Shown here: in pieces, positions 6,208 through 13,844 of the stretch
How the letters are laid out: the number at the start of each line of letters is the position of its first letter
Position numbering within the stretch: the stretch's first letter is position 1
Assembly (NCBI GenBank): GCA_938030835.1
Contig: CALHID010000243.1
Span: 1-51,290 of the forward strand
Direction of reading: 5' to 3'
DNA length: 51,290 nt
Source of the DNA: an uncultured Actinomyces sp.
Lineage (GTDB): Bacteria > Actinomycetota > Actinomycetes > Actinomycetales > Actinomycetaceae
The notes under the pieces: generated by a model
Told to the model about the DNA's origin: nothing
Database searches by the model: none
Seen by the model: only the letters and a program-made list of their open reading frames with translations
Translations under genes and position numbers: made by a program

Positions 6208-6543
6208 ATGAACACTGAAAACCTCGTCAACAATATTACTAAGCTCAACGCCGAGATTACGGCCCTGACCGAGGCACGAGACGCACTCAAGGCTGAACTG
6301 TGCGCACAGTTCAACGCAGGGGACAAGATTCAGGTTGGCGATACGCGCGTGACGTTCGCTACCCGAAAGACTATCAACGCCGCCGCCGTGGAAGCGCTGC
6401 CCGCGTTTAAGAAACTGCCAAAGGCAGTGCGTGAGTCGGTTTATGACAAGCCTAAGTTGAATACTAAGAAACTTGCCGCGCTTGATCTACTCGACCTGTC
6501 GCCCGCTACTACCGTGTCGGACGTGTACGCAACGTTCCGATGA
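6208..6543 (+). CDS. Coiled-coil early protein, 111 aa
   Basis: The start at 6208 is preferred over the frame opening at 6160, because GAAAGTGAG lies just upstream. Residues 5-35 form a coiled coil (NITKLNAEITALTEARDALK), followed by a small beta segment (GDKIQVGDTRVTFATRK) and an Ala/Lys-rich C-terminus. Similar layouts occur in small phage proteins near recombination genes, but no firm family can be given. Confidence 0.7.
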   Translation: MNTENLVNNITKLNAEITALTEARDALKAELCAQFNAGDKIQVGDTRVTFATRKTINAAAVEALPAFKKLPKAVRESVYDKPKLNTKKLAALDLLDLSPATTVSDVYATFR

Positions 6544-6761
6544 ATTGGAAGCAATACGGGACGGGCGACAGTGGATACACTGTCGAACAGGTGGAAGCTG
6601 TCGCCCGTTCCCTGGAAGAACAAGAACTGCAAGAATATTCAACCATGTGGCTTGAAGCGGTACGACAGATGCGGGCCGCTGAGATTATCCACAACAACCT
6701 AGGTGTGGGAGCCGAGGTCGAACTGCCTAACGGCATGTCAATTTATATTGAAAGTGAGTAA
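6540..6761 (+). CDS. Small early protein, 73 aa
   Basis: Overlaps the previous gene by ATGA. Helical and acidic in the first half (VEQVEAVARSLEEQELQEY), then a short beta segment (GAEVELPNGMSIYIESE). No family recognised. Confidence 0.65.
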   Translation: MNWKQYGTGDSGYTVEQVEAVARSLEEQELQEYSTMWLEAVRQMRAAEIIHNNLGVGAEVELPNGMSIYIESE

Positions 6762-6766
6762 TCAAA

Positions 6767-7180
6767 ATGTTTAGCAACTATGTTGACGGCGACACATTCA
6801 ACCAGCGCGAACTGGATAGCGACGTTTTCGCGGAATGCTTCAACGCGAATGAGATTGACGGCTACCGACGTAGCAAGGACTCGGAGGAAGACTGTTACAA
6901 CGCTTGGGAGTATTGGGACGAGAAGGGCCTGTTCTCTGACTGGCTGGAATGGCGTTTTGAGGAAGATGGCTACCTCGGCTATGACAACAACCCGCAAGAC
7001 GGGATGTTTGTCTGGATGCAAGACTACGAACAGTGTGTCGTCCTGCCCGGCGACAATGAATTGCCGTCCGACGTGGTTGCTATGTTTGACCGTGACTCAC
7101 TGTATGAAACTGTCTATGCGGAGGGTATTGTCCGGGACGGTGTTTTCTACGCCACTACTATTGCGAGGGAGCTTGACTAA
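6767..7180 (+). CDS. Very acidic early protein, 137 aa
   Basis: Rich in Asp, Glu, Tyr and Trp (DSEEDCYNAWEYWDEKG, WLEWRFEEDGYLGYDN), a composition reminiscent of DNA-mimic proteins. It overlaps the 7180 gene by its TAATG end. No family recognised; anti-restriction or enzyme inhibition is only a possibility. Confidence 0.7.
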   Translation: MFSNYVDGDTFNQRELDSDVFAECFNANEIDGYRRSKDSEEDCYNAWEYWDEKGLFSDWLEWRFEEDGYLGYDNNPQDGMFVWMQDYEQCVVLPGDNELPSDVVAMFDRDSLYETVYAEGIVRDGVFYATTIARELD

Positions 7181-7725
7181 TGAATATCAACACACTGTCT
7201 GAAACCGGCGAGATTACTATCTTCCAAGACGCTGACACGGGCAACATGTATATTGTTGAACCAGTGCTGGGAACCACTGAACCTACAGATATGGCAGACG
7301 AACCTTATCTGTTTATTGGGGACTGTGACGACTTTATGCTGTCCGATAACCCCGTGTTCAAGACACTTGGTAGGTATATTGCAGTGCATGATGAAACACC
7401 TGCCAACGTGGGAGAATACGCTAAGTTGTTCAAGGGCGAACTGTGCTCACACTTCAAGTGCGACGATGGGTGGGAGGACTATGACTTTATTGAGTCATAC
7501 GGGCAGATTCTAGCGGTCAATAAGCGGCTAGGGAGCGCTGAAGAATGGCTGAACTATCTCAACATGTGGGACGACGGGGAAGTATATTCTGTCCTCGACT
7601 GTTCGACCGGAATTAAGGTCACTGACATTTACGCTGAATACCATGAGGATGCACTTGAGCTTTATCTCAGGGATGGGGAACTTGCATCACTGAAGGCACG
7701 AGTCAACAAGGTATTGGAGGACTAA
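7180..7725 (+). CDS. Acidic early protein, 181 aa; paralogous C-terminus with the 5126 gene
   Basis: Coupled to the preceding gene by TAATG. The C-terminal domain (GEVYSVLDCSTGIKVTDIYA, then HEDALELYL) resembles that of the 5126 product. The N-terminal domain differs, so the pair shares one module attached to different partners. Function unknown. Confidence 0.7.
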   Translation: MNINTLSETGEITIFQDADTGNMYIVEPVLGTTEPTDMADEPYLFIGDCDDFMLSDNPVFKTLGRYIAVHDETPANVGEYAKLFKGELCSHFKCDDGWEDYDFIESYGQILAVNKRLGSAEEWLNYLNMWDDGEVYSVLDCSTGIKVTDIYAEYHEDALELYLRDGELASLKARVNKVLED

Positions 7726-7728
7726 CTA

Positions 7729-7878
7729 ATGGACAATGCTTATATTCAAGTGTTGACAGACGGGACAGGTATCGTTGTGTCGCATGACTTTGATATGGGT
7801 ATCGGTGTCATTGCGGGACCACGTATTATCGCCCGTCTTACCAAGGAACAGGTCAAAATGATTAGGGAGGCTAACTAA
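7729..7878 (+). CDS. Tiny early protein, 49 aa
   Basis: Begins four bases after the previous stop with GGAGG well placed (7717-7721), and ends at TAATG shared with the next start. Contains a Gly/Val/Ile-rich core (GIVVSHDFDMGIGVIAG) and a basic helix. Position and overlaps argue that it is translated. Confidence 0.6.
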   Translation: MDNAYIQVLTDGTGIVVSHDFDMGIGVIAGPRIIARLTKEQVKMIREAN

Positions 7879-8216
7879 TGAATCTTGAAGAATTGACTAA
7901 GATGTATAGCGACGCTTGTATGCGCGCGGTGGAAGATGCTATCCATGAGCTTACTAACAAGTGGGACAGTAAGGTAGTTGACCTGTTGAACGCGGGTGAG
8001 TACCATATCTGTGCTGAGTTGTACGGGGATAGTCTGAGTATTCTCGCCTATATTGGCAAAGACGGCTACTACGGGTATGAGCGCTATCTTAACTCTGACA
8101 TGCAACGCGACGTTCAAGAAGTGTTCGACAAGCTAGGGGCACAAGTTGTTCTCAACGCAATGGTTTACTGCGGCTGGGAAGAAACTACACAGACGATTAC
8201 ATGGGGGATTAAGTAA
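7878..8216 (+). CDS. Early protein of unknown function, 112 aa
   Basis: TAATG-coupled, with GGGAGG upstream. Helical N-terminus (LTKMYSDACMRAVEDAIHEL) and aromatic middle (GKDGYYGYERYLN). It sits immediately before the helicase (TAAATG junction), so it is probably co-expressed with it. No family recognised. Confidence 0.7.
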   Translation: MNLEELTKMYSDACMRAVEDAIHELTNKWDSKVVDLLNAGEYHICAELYGDSLSILAYIGKDGYYGYERYLNSDMQRDVQEVFDKLGAQVVLNAMVYCGWEETTQTITWGIK

Positions 8217-9632
8217 ATGACTTTCTCGCCGCGCCACTACCAGGAACGTGTACTGGAAGGACTGGCAAACAGCAAAACGCCGTACACGGGCCTGGTAGGC
8301 GCGGGCCTTGGTACGGGCAAGACGGCAATGAGCGTGTGGAACGCGCTTAACGCTTTCGGTGAGCGTATCGGGGAACAGATTATCCTCGTTGTCGCCCCTG
8401 TCCGTACTGAGAGTGGTTGGCGCTCGCACTGGAAGACGCTCGCGGGCCTTGATATGCGTACACTGTCAGGCAAGAAAACCAAGGACGCGCTCGCGGTATG
8501 GTCCGACCTTGAAGCCCGCGTGCCCGGTGTCTACTTTATTACCTGGGAGCTTATGCGGTCCCGCAATAAGGAAAAGCGCTGGGACGGGCGCGCAAAGCGT
8601 TACGTCTTCAAGTCCATGCCTAAGCCGTTCTACAGTGTCAATTTCGGCATGGTTATTGCGGATGAATGGCATCGTGCGTGCAACCACTCGTCGCTCAACT
8701 TTGACGTTGCTCGACACATTCAGGCACAGTACCGCCTTGCCCTGAGTGCGACACCCGCTGGGAATAAGCCGTGCAATATCTGGGCCGCGCTCAAGTTTCT
8801 TTGGCCTAACCATTACGGCGGTTACTGGGACTTTTGTGCCAAGTTCTTCAAGGAAGAGTCCAACCCGTTCAGTTCTTTCGGGAAGACTTACACGGGAGAG
8901 CGCTCGCCGGGTATGGTCCGTCGTGGAGCGCCCTCGTACCATGAAGTCTCACAGGCTGAAGCTAACCCTGAGCTTCCAGGCGTGATTATTCACCGTGTGG
9001 AAGTGGAACTGTCCCGCGAACAGCGCAAACTGTACGCTCAGCTTGAAAAAGACGCGCTTACGTACCTGGACGACAAGCCGCTTGCACTGTCTATCCCGAT
9101 GGAACTTGACTTGCGTCTGCGACAGATGACGCTGGGAGTCCCCTCGTTCAACGAGGACGGGACTGTCGATTACAAGGAAGATTGTAAGTCTTCCAAGCTG
9201 GATGCAATGATGGATATTATTGCGGACCTGCCTGAAGATGAGCCTGTCGTCGTGTGGGTGCATAGTCAGAAGTTCATTAAGGCCGTGCTACACCGTCTGC
9301 GCAAGGCTGGTATCTCGTGCATTGAAGTCTCTGGTAAGTCTCGCGGGGACTTCCACGCAATGATTGACGGGGACGTGCGTGTCATTGTCGCGCAGCACGA
9401 GGCCATGAGCGAGGGAGTTGACGGACTTCAGCGGGTGTGCCATACTGAGATTTGGCTGAGTCAGTCTAACAGCCTTGTGATTAACGAACAGGCAACAGGC
9501 AGGCTCAACCGACAGGGGCAGTCTACGGCTGTCAACAGGTTCCTCATTCAGGCGACTAACACGGTGGATGATCGTGTGCTGGGACGCTTGCAGGAACGTT
9601 TCGACAGGCTCAAGGCATCCGGCCTTATCTGA
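8217..9632 (+). CDS. SF2 DNA helicase, SNF2/DEAD-type, 471 aa
   Basis: A superfamily 2 ATPase likely used in phage DNA replication or recombination. Walker A GAGLGTGKT is at residues 28-36, motif II DEWH at 149-152, ALSATPAG gives motif III, and the C-terminal RecA lobe ends with motif VI QATGRLNRQGQ. Length and layout match the compact helicases common in actinobacterial siphophages. It heads the DNA-metabolism block. No nuclease domain is apparent. Confidence 0.9.
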   Translation: MTFSPRHYQERVLEGLANSKTPYTGLVGAGLGTGKTAMSVWNALNAFGERIGEQIILVVAPVRTESGWRSHWKTLAGLDMRTLSGKKTKDALAVWSDLEARVPGVYFITWELMRSRNKEKRWDGRAKRYVFKSMPKPFYSVNFGMVIADEWHRACNHSSLNFDVARHIQAQYRLALSATPAGNKPCNIWAALKFLWPNHYGGYWDFCAKFFKEESNPFSSFGKTYTGERSPGMVRRGAPSYHEVSQAEANPELPGVIIHRVEVELSREQRKLYAQLEKDALTYLDDKPLALSIPMELDLRLRQMTLGVPSFNEDGTVDYKEDCKSSKLDAMMDIIADLPEDEPVVVWVHSQKFIKAVLHRLRKAGISCIEVSGKSRGDFHAMIDGDVRVIVAQHEAMSEGVDGLQRVCHTEIWLSQSNSLVINEQATGRLNRQGQSTAVNRFLIQATNTVDDRVLGRLQERFDRLKASGLI

Positions 9633-9667
9633 AAACAAACAACAAACCAACTGAAGGGAGACATACC

Positions 9668-9877
9668 ATGTCTGACAACAACCGTAACTTTGATGTTTCT
9701 TCGACCGTCTACTTTATTTTCTGTATCCTGTTCGCCGTAACAGGTATCTGGTTCCCCGCTGCGTTCATGTGGGTTGTCTGGGCTTTCGTGGGATACGTTG
9801 CCCTAATGGTTATTGTGGCAGTCATTGCACTTATTGTTGCAGCTGTCATGGTCCACAAGGCAAGTAAGTGGTTCTGA
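9668..9877 (+). CDS. Small membrane protein, 69 aa, two helices
   Basis: After a polar start there are two strongly hydrophobic segments (about residues 13-35 and 40-62) separated by a short turn. GAAGGGAG precedes the ATG. Its place in the replication block suggests a membrane-directed early function, but no family is recognised. Confidence 0.75.
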   Translation: MSDNNRNFDVSSTVYFIFCILFAVTGIWFPAAFMWVVWAFVGYVALMVIVAVIALIVAAVMVHKASKWF

Positions 9878-9880
9878 GCC

Positions 9881-10288
9881 ATGCAGATTATCCAGCTCAA
9901 CCACAAGACGGTTGCCAACCTCCTGAAGAAGTCAGTAGAAGAACACTGGCTTGAAGACAAGGATGCCTATATCCGCTTCACGGATGGGAGCACTGTGTGT
10001 ATTCACGTGCTTAACCCTAAATGGGAGACTTACGTGTCACTGAACGAGCGTACGGAAAAGGAAAGCACCACCAATGGTGTGTCGTTTACCGACGAACAGG
10101 AGATTCACCTGTGGTACCCAAGCACGGGCGAAGAGCGTTTATTCACGTCGCGTACCGTGATGATTGGTTTTGACTTCGTGGGCTACTATGTGACTGACAG
10201 GCTTAACTATCCAACTCGACAGTATGTTCCTATCGTTGAGTTCCACTACTACGAAAAGGGAGAAGACATTGCCCGTAACGATTCGTGA
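9881..10288 (+). CDS. Protein of unknown function, 135 aa
   Basis: Starts four bases after the previous stop. Predicted beta-rich (YIRFTDGSTVCIHVLNPKWE, GFDFVGYYVTDRLNY). No known domain recognised. The end overlaps the TTG start of the next gene. Confidence 0.7.
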   Translation: MQIIQLNHKTVANLLKKSVEEHWLEDKDAYIRFTDGSTVCIHVLNPKWETYVSLNERTEKESTTNGVSFTDEQEIHLWYPSTGEERLFTSRTVMIGFDFVGYYVTDRLNYPTRQYVPIVEFHYYEKGEDIARNDS

Positions 10289-10952
10289 CATTTACGCACC
10301 CCCGTTGGGCTTTGGGTGGGAGAATCTTCCCACCCGATACGTCAAGCGACAGTACCTTGACATTGAAGACGGGCTTGTCACTACGCCTAGCGGCGCAGTC
10401 CTGGGTACTGGCACGCTGCCTAACGGACGGCTTGCCCTGCTCAACGACAGGGGCACCGTGTGCGCTCAGTGGTGGTCCGCTAAAGATGAGATGGTTGTCA
10501 TTGACCCGTTCGACAACCGTGTGTTTATCATGCCTTCCGTCGATGACCTGAAGTGCAATGCGCGGGAGATGACCTCGGCACAGATCGACATTCAGGCCGC
10601 GCGCCCACTAGACCTGTCGATCATGTGGACTGACCCTGTTGCAGGTGAGTGTGGTTTTGACCGGGACGATCTCTCGATTGGTGAGCACCACTACTACACT
10701 GACCGTCTGAACGGTACTGTTCTCCTAGGTCTCGTGGAAGACGCAGACGGCAACTACGTGGTGTCTCGTAACTCGGTGCTGTGTCGTCTGCTGCGGTACG
10801 TGGACGGTGATCGTTTCGCCTTCAGTGACTACCGTAAGAAGGCTATTCCGGGACTGCTGAATGATAACGGTGGTCTGTCGGACTTTGCCCGTAAGGTGCT
10901 GCTGTGGGCTAATAATCTGACTGATGAACAGCGGGAGATTCTTTCTCGATGA
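10269..10952 (+). CDS. Protein of unknown function, 227 aa, TTG start
   Basis: The frame opens at 10224, but AAGGGAGAAGACA places the ribosome on TTG 10269, overlapping the upstream gene by 20 bases. The product starts MPVTIRDIYAPPLGFGWENL and ends in a helical NNLTDEQREIL. No family recognised. Its stop overlaps the deaminase start (ATGA). Confidence 0.7.
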   Translation: MPVTIRDIYAPPLGFGWENLPTRYVKRQYLDIEDGLVTTPSGAVLGTGTLPNGRLALLNDRGTVCAQWWSAKDEMVVIDPFDNRVFIMPSVDDLKCNAREMTSAQIDIQAARPLDLSIMWTDPVAGECGFDRDDLSIGEHHYYTDRLNGTVLLGLVEDADGNYVVSRNSVLCRLLRYVDGDRFAFSDYRKKAIPGLLNDNGGLSDFARKVLLWANNLTDEQREILSR

Positions 10953-11356
10953 GAGAGTACATCAAGGCAGCGCGGGATGAGGCCGCTAAGTCACGGTGCG
11001 ACCGTGCCCATGTGGGTTGCGTGATCGTTGATCGTGCGACAGGTCAGGTGGTGTCGAGCGCGTTCAACGAGACACCGCACGGCCTTGAGCCGTGCGACAC
11101 GGGCGGGCACCGGATTGTGGACAACCACTGTGTGAACACTGTTCACGCGGAACGTAACGCGATTAGGAAGATGACAGAACACGGGAGCGAGTACACGCTT
11201 TACGTGACTCACTACCCATGCCAGGGTTGTGCTCACCTTATCTCGACTTGCCCTGAGATCGTGGAGGTCGTCTATCTGGGTGACTACCGTAATTCGAGCG
11301 AGGCGACTGCCCTCCTGAGCGGCCTGTCGAAGGGTGTTCATCGTGGGAAAGAATAA
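10949..11356 (+). CDS. Cytidine/deoxycytidylate deaminase-like protein, 135 aa
   Basis: A zinc-dependent deaminase of the dCMP/ComE group. The zinc motif is visible as HAERNA (about residues 66-71) and PCQGC (about 89-93). The usual role is dCMP to dUMP, feeding thymidylate synthesis. The phage also encodes dUTPase, but no thymidylate synthase is visible here. Extra Cys/His residues upstream (EPCDTGGHRIVDNHC) fit the second zinc site of phage dCMP deaminases. Confidence 0.85.
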   Translation: MREYIKAARDEAAKSRCDRAHVGCVIVDRATGQVVSSAFNETPHGLEPCDTGGHRIVDNHCVNTVHAERNAIRKMTEHGSEYTLYVTHYPCQGCAHLISTCPEIVEVVYLGDYRNSSEATALLSGLSKGVHRGKE

Positions 11357-11630
11357 GCTGGTCCTTCAGGTTCCACCCAATTTTATGTTTACCGACATTG
11401 AGCGGGACAAGATTAGTAAGACACGATGGGAGGTTAATTCTGGCTCGAATAAGATCATGCGCCGCACTTCGTGTATCCCGCTCTTCGGGACACGTGAGAT
11501 GTGGAAGATCATTGAGGAAGGCGACTTTTTGGTACTCATCGAGTCGCCACTAGATGACCTTCACTACTATGCGTGGAACCTTCATGTCATGAAGGAAGAG
11601 CAATACAAGGAGTGGACGAAGAATGAGTGA
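11343..11630 (+). CDS. Protein of unknown function, 95 aa
   Basis: GTG 11343 is favoured over GTG 11334 because AAGGGTG lies at the right distance. It overlaps the end of the deaminase gene and the start of the nuclease gene. Basic N-terminal half (DIERDKISKTRW) and aromatic C-terminus. No family recognised. Confidence 0.6.
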   Translation: MGKNKLVLQVPPNFMFTDIERDKISKTRWEVNSGSNKIMRRTSCIPLFGTREMWKIIEEGDFLVLIESPLDDLHYYAWNLHVMKEEQYKEWTKNE

Positions 11631-12327
11631 AATCTACGACAACATTATCCGGGAGCTGACTAAGCCTTCTGAGCGTGACAAGCAACGTAAGGTTGGCCCG
11701 TCTGAACTGGGAGACATGTGTGAGCGTTGCTTGGCAGAAAAGCTGCTGGGAGTCCACCAGGAGGAAAAGACGTATCCTCTGGCCCCGATGATTGGTACGG
11801 CCTTCCACCTGTACTTAGAGAACACGATTGGCCTTGAAGGGTACCTGAAGGAAACAAAGGTAACAGTTGGCGAGATTGAAGGGTATGGGGGGATTCGTGG
11901 GACTGCTGACGGGTTTGATCTTAGGAGCGGACATGTTGTTGATTACAAGGTCTTGTCGAAGAAGAAGATCAAGGCTTTTTCGTCTGCAACGTTCTTCGAT
12001 GAGGACCGCAACCCTGAGTTCTATTCGGACTCGATGACCGAAGGCCAGCTCAAAAAATACTATTACCAGATGCAGTTGTATGGTCTGGGCATGGAGAACG
12101 CTGGGTATGAGGTAAATCACACTTCCCTGATTTTGTTTCCCAGGGATGCTACGATAGAATCTGTCACAACGGCAACTCACGAGTTGTGCTTCAAGTACAA
12201 CCGAGAAGCCGCCCTGGCTGTCCTGGAACGTGCCAACGAGATTTTCAAGTGGGCCACCAACAACCCGGACAACCTGGAAGAACTCGACAGCCATTCCGGC
12301 TGTTATTTCTGCGCTTTCAAGCGCTAA
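11623..12327 (+). CDS. Cas4/RecB-like PD-(D/E)XK exonuclease, 234 aa
   Basis: Catalytic motifs appear in order: GTAFH (58-62), GTADG with D96, and VDYK with D107 and K109, followed by YYYQMQLY. Cysteines C33 and C36 near the N-terminus (CERC) and C227 and C230 at the C-terminus (CYFC) match the four-cysteine iron-sulfur arrangement of Cas4/AddB-type nucleases. It likely makes 3' single-stranded DNA for the Sak4-type recombinase encoded next. Confidence 0.85.
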   Translation: MSEIYDNIIRELTKPSERDKQRKVGPSELGDMCERCLAEKLLGVHQEEKTYPLAPMIGTAFHLYLENTIGLEGYLKETKVTVGEIEGYGGIRGTADGFDLRSGHVVDYKVLSKKKIKAFSSATFFDEDRNPEFYSDSMTEGQLKKYYYQMQLYGLGMENAGYEVNHTSLILFPRDATIESVTTATHELCFKYNREAALAVLERANEIFKWATNNPDNLEELDSHSGCYFCAFKR

Positions 12328-12341
12328 AAGAAAGGAGAAAC

Positions 12342-13124
12342 ATGGGAAAGTTCGACTCGTTCCTCAAGGGAATCGATATCGAAGTGTCTGACCCCCGTAT
12401 CACCACCCCTAAGATCAAGATGCTGATCTACGGCATGTCGGGAACCGGGAAGACTTCGCTCGCAGTTTCGGCCTCAAAGGTTGAAGAGCTGGGGCCGGTC
12501 CTCTACATTGACTTGGAGCGCGGTACCGCACCGGCTGCCAAGTACGGCGACCTGGACAATATGCTTGTCGTCCAGCCAGCGACCTACCAGAAGTTTGCTG
12601 AACTCCTTGTCGAGATTAGCAAGAAGAAGGACATGCCGTTCAAGACTATCGTCATCGATACGGTTGACCGGCTTCAGGAGCTTATCAAGTTCCACTTCAA
12701 GGCCACGAAACCCAATGACAGCTTTGCCATGTGGGATGCTACCTACGAGAAGATCATTGATCTGGTCAACAAGATCAGTTTCGACATGGGCCTGAACATC
12801 ATCTGCATCACGCACGAGGCGCGCGAAGTGAACGATGTGTCCCGACTGTCGCTGATTGGCCCCTCGTTTGAGGGCAAGCAGAGCTTCAAGAAGCTGCCCG
12901 GAATCTTCGACGTTATCGCCCGTATGACGTGGGAGGACGTGGGAGACGATGACAATGAAGAGCTGGTCACAGTCATGACTGTCCGGTCTTCGTCTGAAGT
13001 GCTGGCAAAGACGCGATTCGACCCGATGCCGTCCATGTCTGGAAACACGACAATGGAGAAGATCATGGGTTGGGTCCATGAGCATTGTGAAACACAGGGA
13101 GTAAAGGAAGAAAATGACGACTAG
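12342..13124 (+). CDS. Sak4-like RecA-fold ATPase (single-strand annealing/recombination), 260 aa
   Basis: Walker A GMSGTGKTS is at 31-39 and Walker B IVIDT at about 103-107; the compact core lacks a RecA N-terminal domain, as in Sak4. The start at 12342 follows AAAGGAG; the longer frame from 12186 overlaps the nuclease and is a shadow. The gene order exonuclease, Sak4, ssDNA-binding protein is a typical phage recombination cassette. Confidence 0.85.
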   Translation: MGKFDSFLKGIDIEVSDPRITTPKIKMLIYGMSGTGKTSLAVSASKVEELGPVLYIDLERGTAPAAKYGDLDNMLVVQPATYQKFAELLVEISKKKDMPFKTIVIDTVDRLQELIKFHFKATKPNDSFAMWDATYEKIIDLVNKISFDMGLNIICITHEAREVNDVSRLSLIGPSFEGKQSFKKLPGIFDVIARMTWEDVGDDDNEELVTVMTVRSSSEVLAKTRFDPMPSMSGNTTMEKIMGWVHEHCETQGVKEENDD

Positions 13125-13305
13125 GTACCTCTCTATTAATGATGCGTCTGAGCGCACGGGGGTTGGTCGAACGACCATCCTGTACCGCATCAACACCGGG
13201 AAGTTCCCACAACCCGACGCAATCGTTACTTACAAGCGAACTGCCGCCCTCGGGTGGCTACCTGAAACCATCGAAGATTACAACACTGACAAGAAGGAGA
13301 ACTGA
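13114..13305 (+). CDS. Small AlpA/excisionase-type helix-turn-helix protein, 63 aa
   Basis: The sequence LSINDASERTGVGRTTILYR followed by GKFPQPDA is the winged-helix layout of AlpA/MerR-like excisionase-type DNA-binding proteins. With no integrase visible, a regulatory or replication-associated DNA-binding role is likelier than excision. It overlaps the Sak4 gene end and lies two bases before the next ATG. Confidence 0.75.
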   Translation: MTTRYLSINDASERTGVGRTTILYRINTGKFPQPDAIVTYKRTAALGWLPETIEDYNTDKKEN

Positions 13306-13307
13306 CC

Positions 13308-13772
13308 ATGATTAACTTTGACGAGCTTATGAACCTGGACGTTGCCGAGTCCCTTAGCTTTGAGCCGCTGCCCGAGGGTCAGTACAAGGTGACTGTCGAT
13401 GCCTGTGAGCTTGGAGAGTCCAAGGCTGGCAAGCCTATGTACACGGTGGACTTCGTTGTCACCGAGGGCGACCACGCATCCCGACAGATTCGTTACTGGC
13501 TGGTGCTTCAGACAAAGAAGGGTCTCCACTGGGACCTCCCAGCCTTCTGCAATGCATCTGGTAACGCCTGGCCTGAAGAGCCAACCGCTCGTACTGGTGA
13601 GTACTACTACCAGGTCGAACGAGACATCGTTGGTAAGACCGCAACGATCACTGTCGATGTCGAAGACAGCGAATACAATGGGCAGGTCAGCAAGCGCAAC
13701 AACATCAAGAAGGTTGAGTGGGACGAGGCCAAGACCAAGAAGAAGTCTAAGGCCAGCCGTATCGAGCTGTGA
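13308..13772 (+). CDS. DUF669-like single-stranded DNA-binding protein, 154 aa
   Basis: The N-terminus FDELMNLDVAESLSFEPLPE followed by GQYKVTVDACE, and the C-terminal beta segment with NNIKKVEW then a Lys-rich tail, match phage DUF669 proteins, which act as ssDNA-binding proteins beside Sak-type recombinases. GAAGGAGAACTGACC precedes the ATG. Confidence 0.75.
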   Translation: MINFDELMNLDVAESLSFEPLPEGQYKVTVDACELGESKAGKPMYTVDFVVTEGDHASRQIRYWLVLQTKKGLHWDLPAFCNASGNAWPEEPTARTGEYYYQVERDIVGKTATITVDVEDSEYNGQVSKRNNIKKVEWDEAKTKKKSKASRIEL

Positions 13773-13779
13773 CCATCTT

Positions 13780-13823
13780 CGGCGGGCCGTATCTTGACAC
13801 CAGGGTACGGCCCGCCGTACTAT
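13780..13823 (+). promoter_or_regulatory. Promoter within a 12-bp inverted repeat ahead of the primase-helicase
   Basis: CGGCGGGCCGTA (13780-13791) pairs perfectly with TACGGCCCGCCG (13806-13817). TTGACA (13794-13799) lies in the loop, and TACTAT (13818-13823) follows the right arm 18 bases after it. The palindrome covers the -35 to -10 region, as at 2068-2107, implying an operator. As RNA from upstream it would also form a strong hairpin, though without a U-tract. Confidence 0.6.
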
Positions 13824-13844
13824 ATACAAGCAGAAAGGAGAGCA

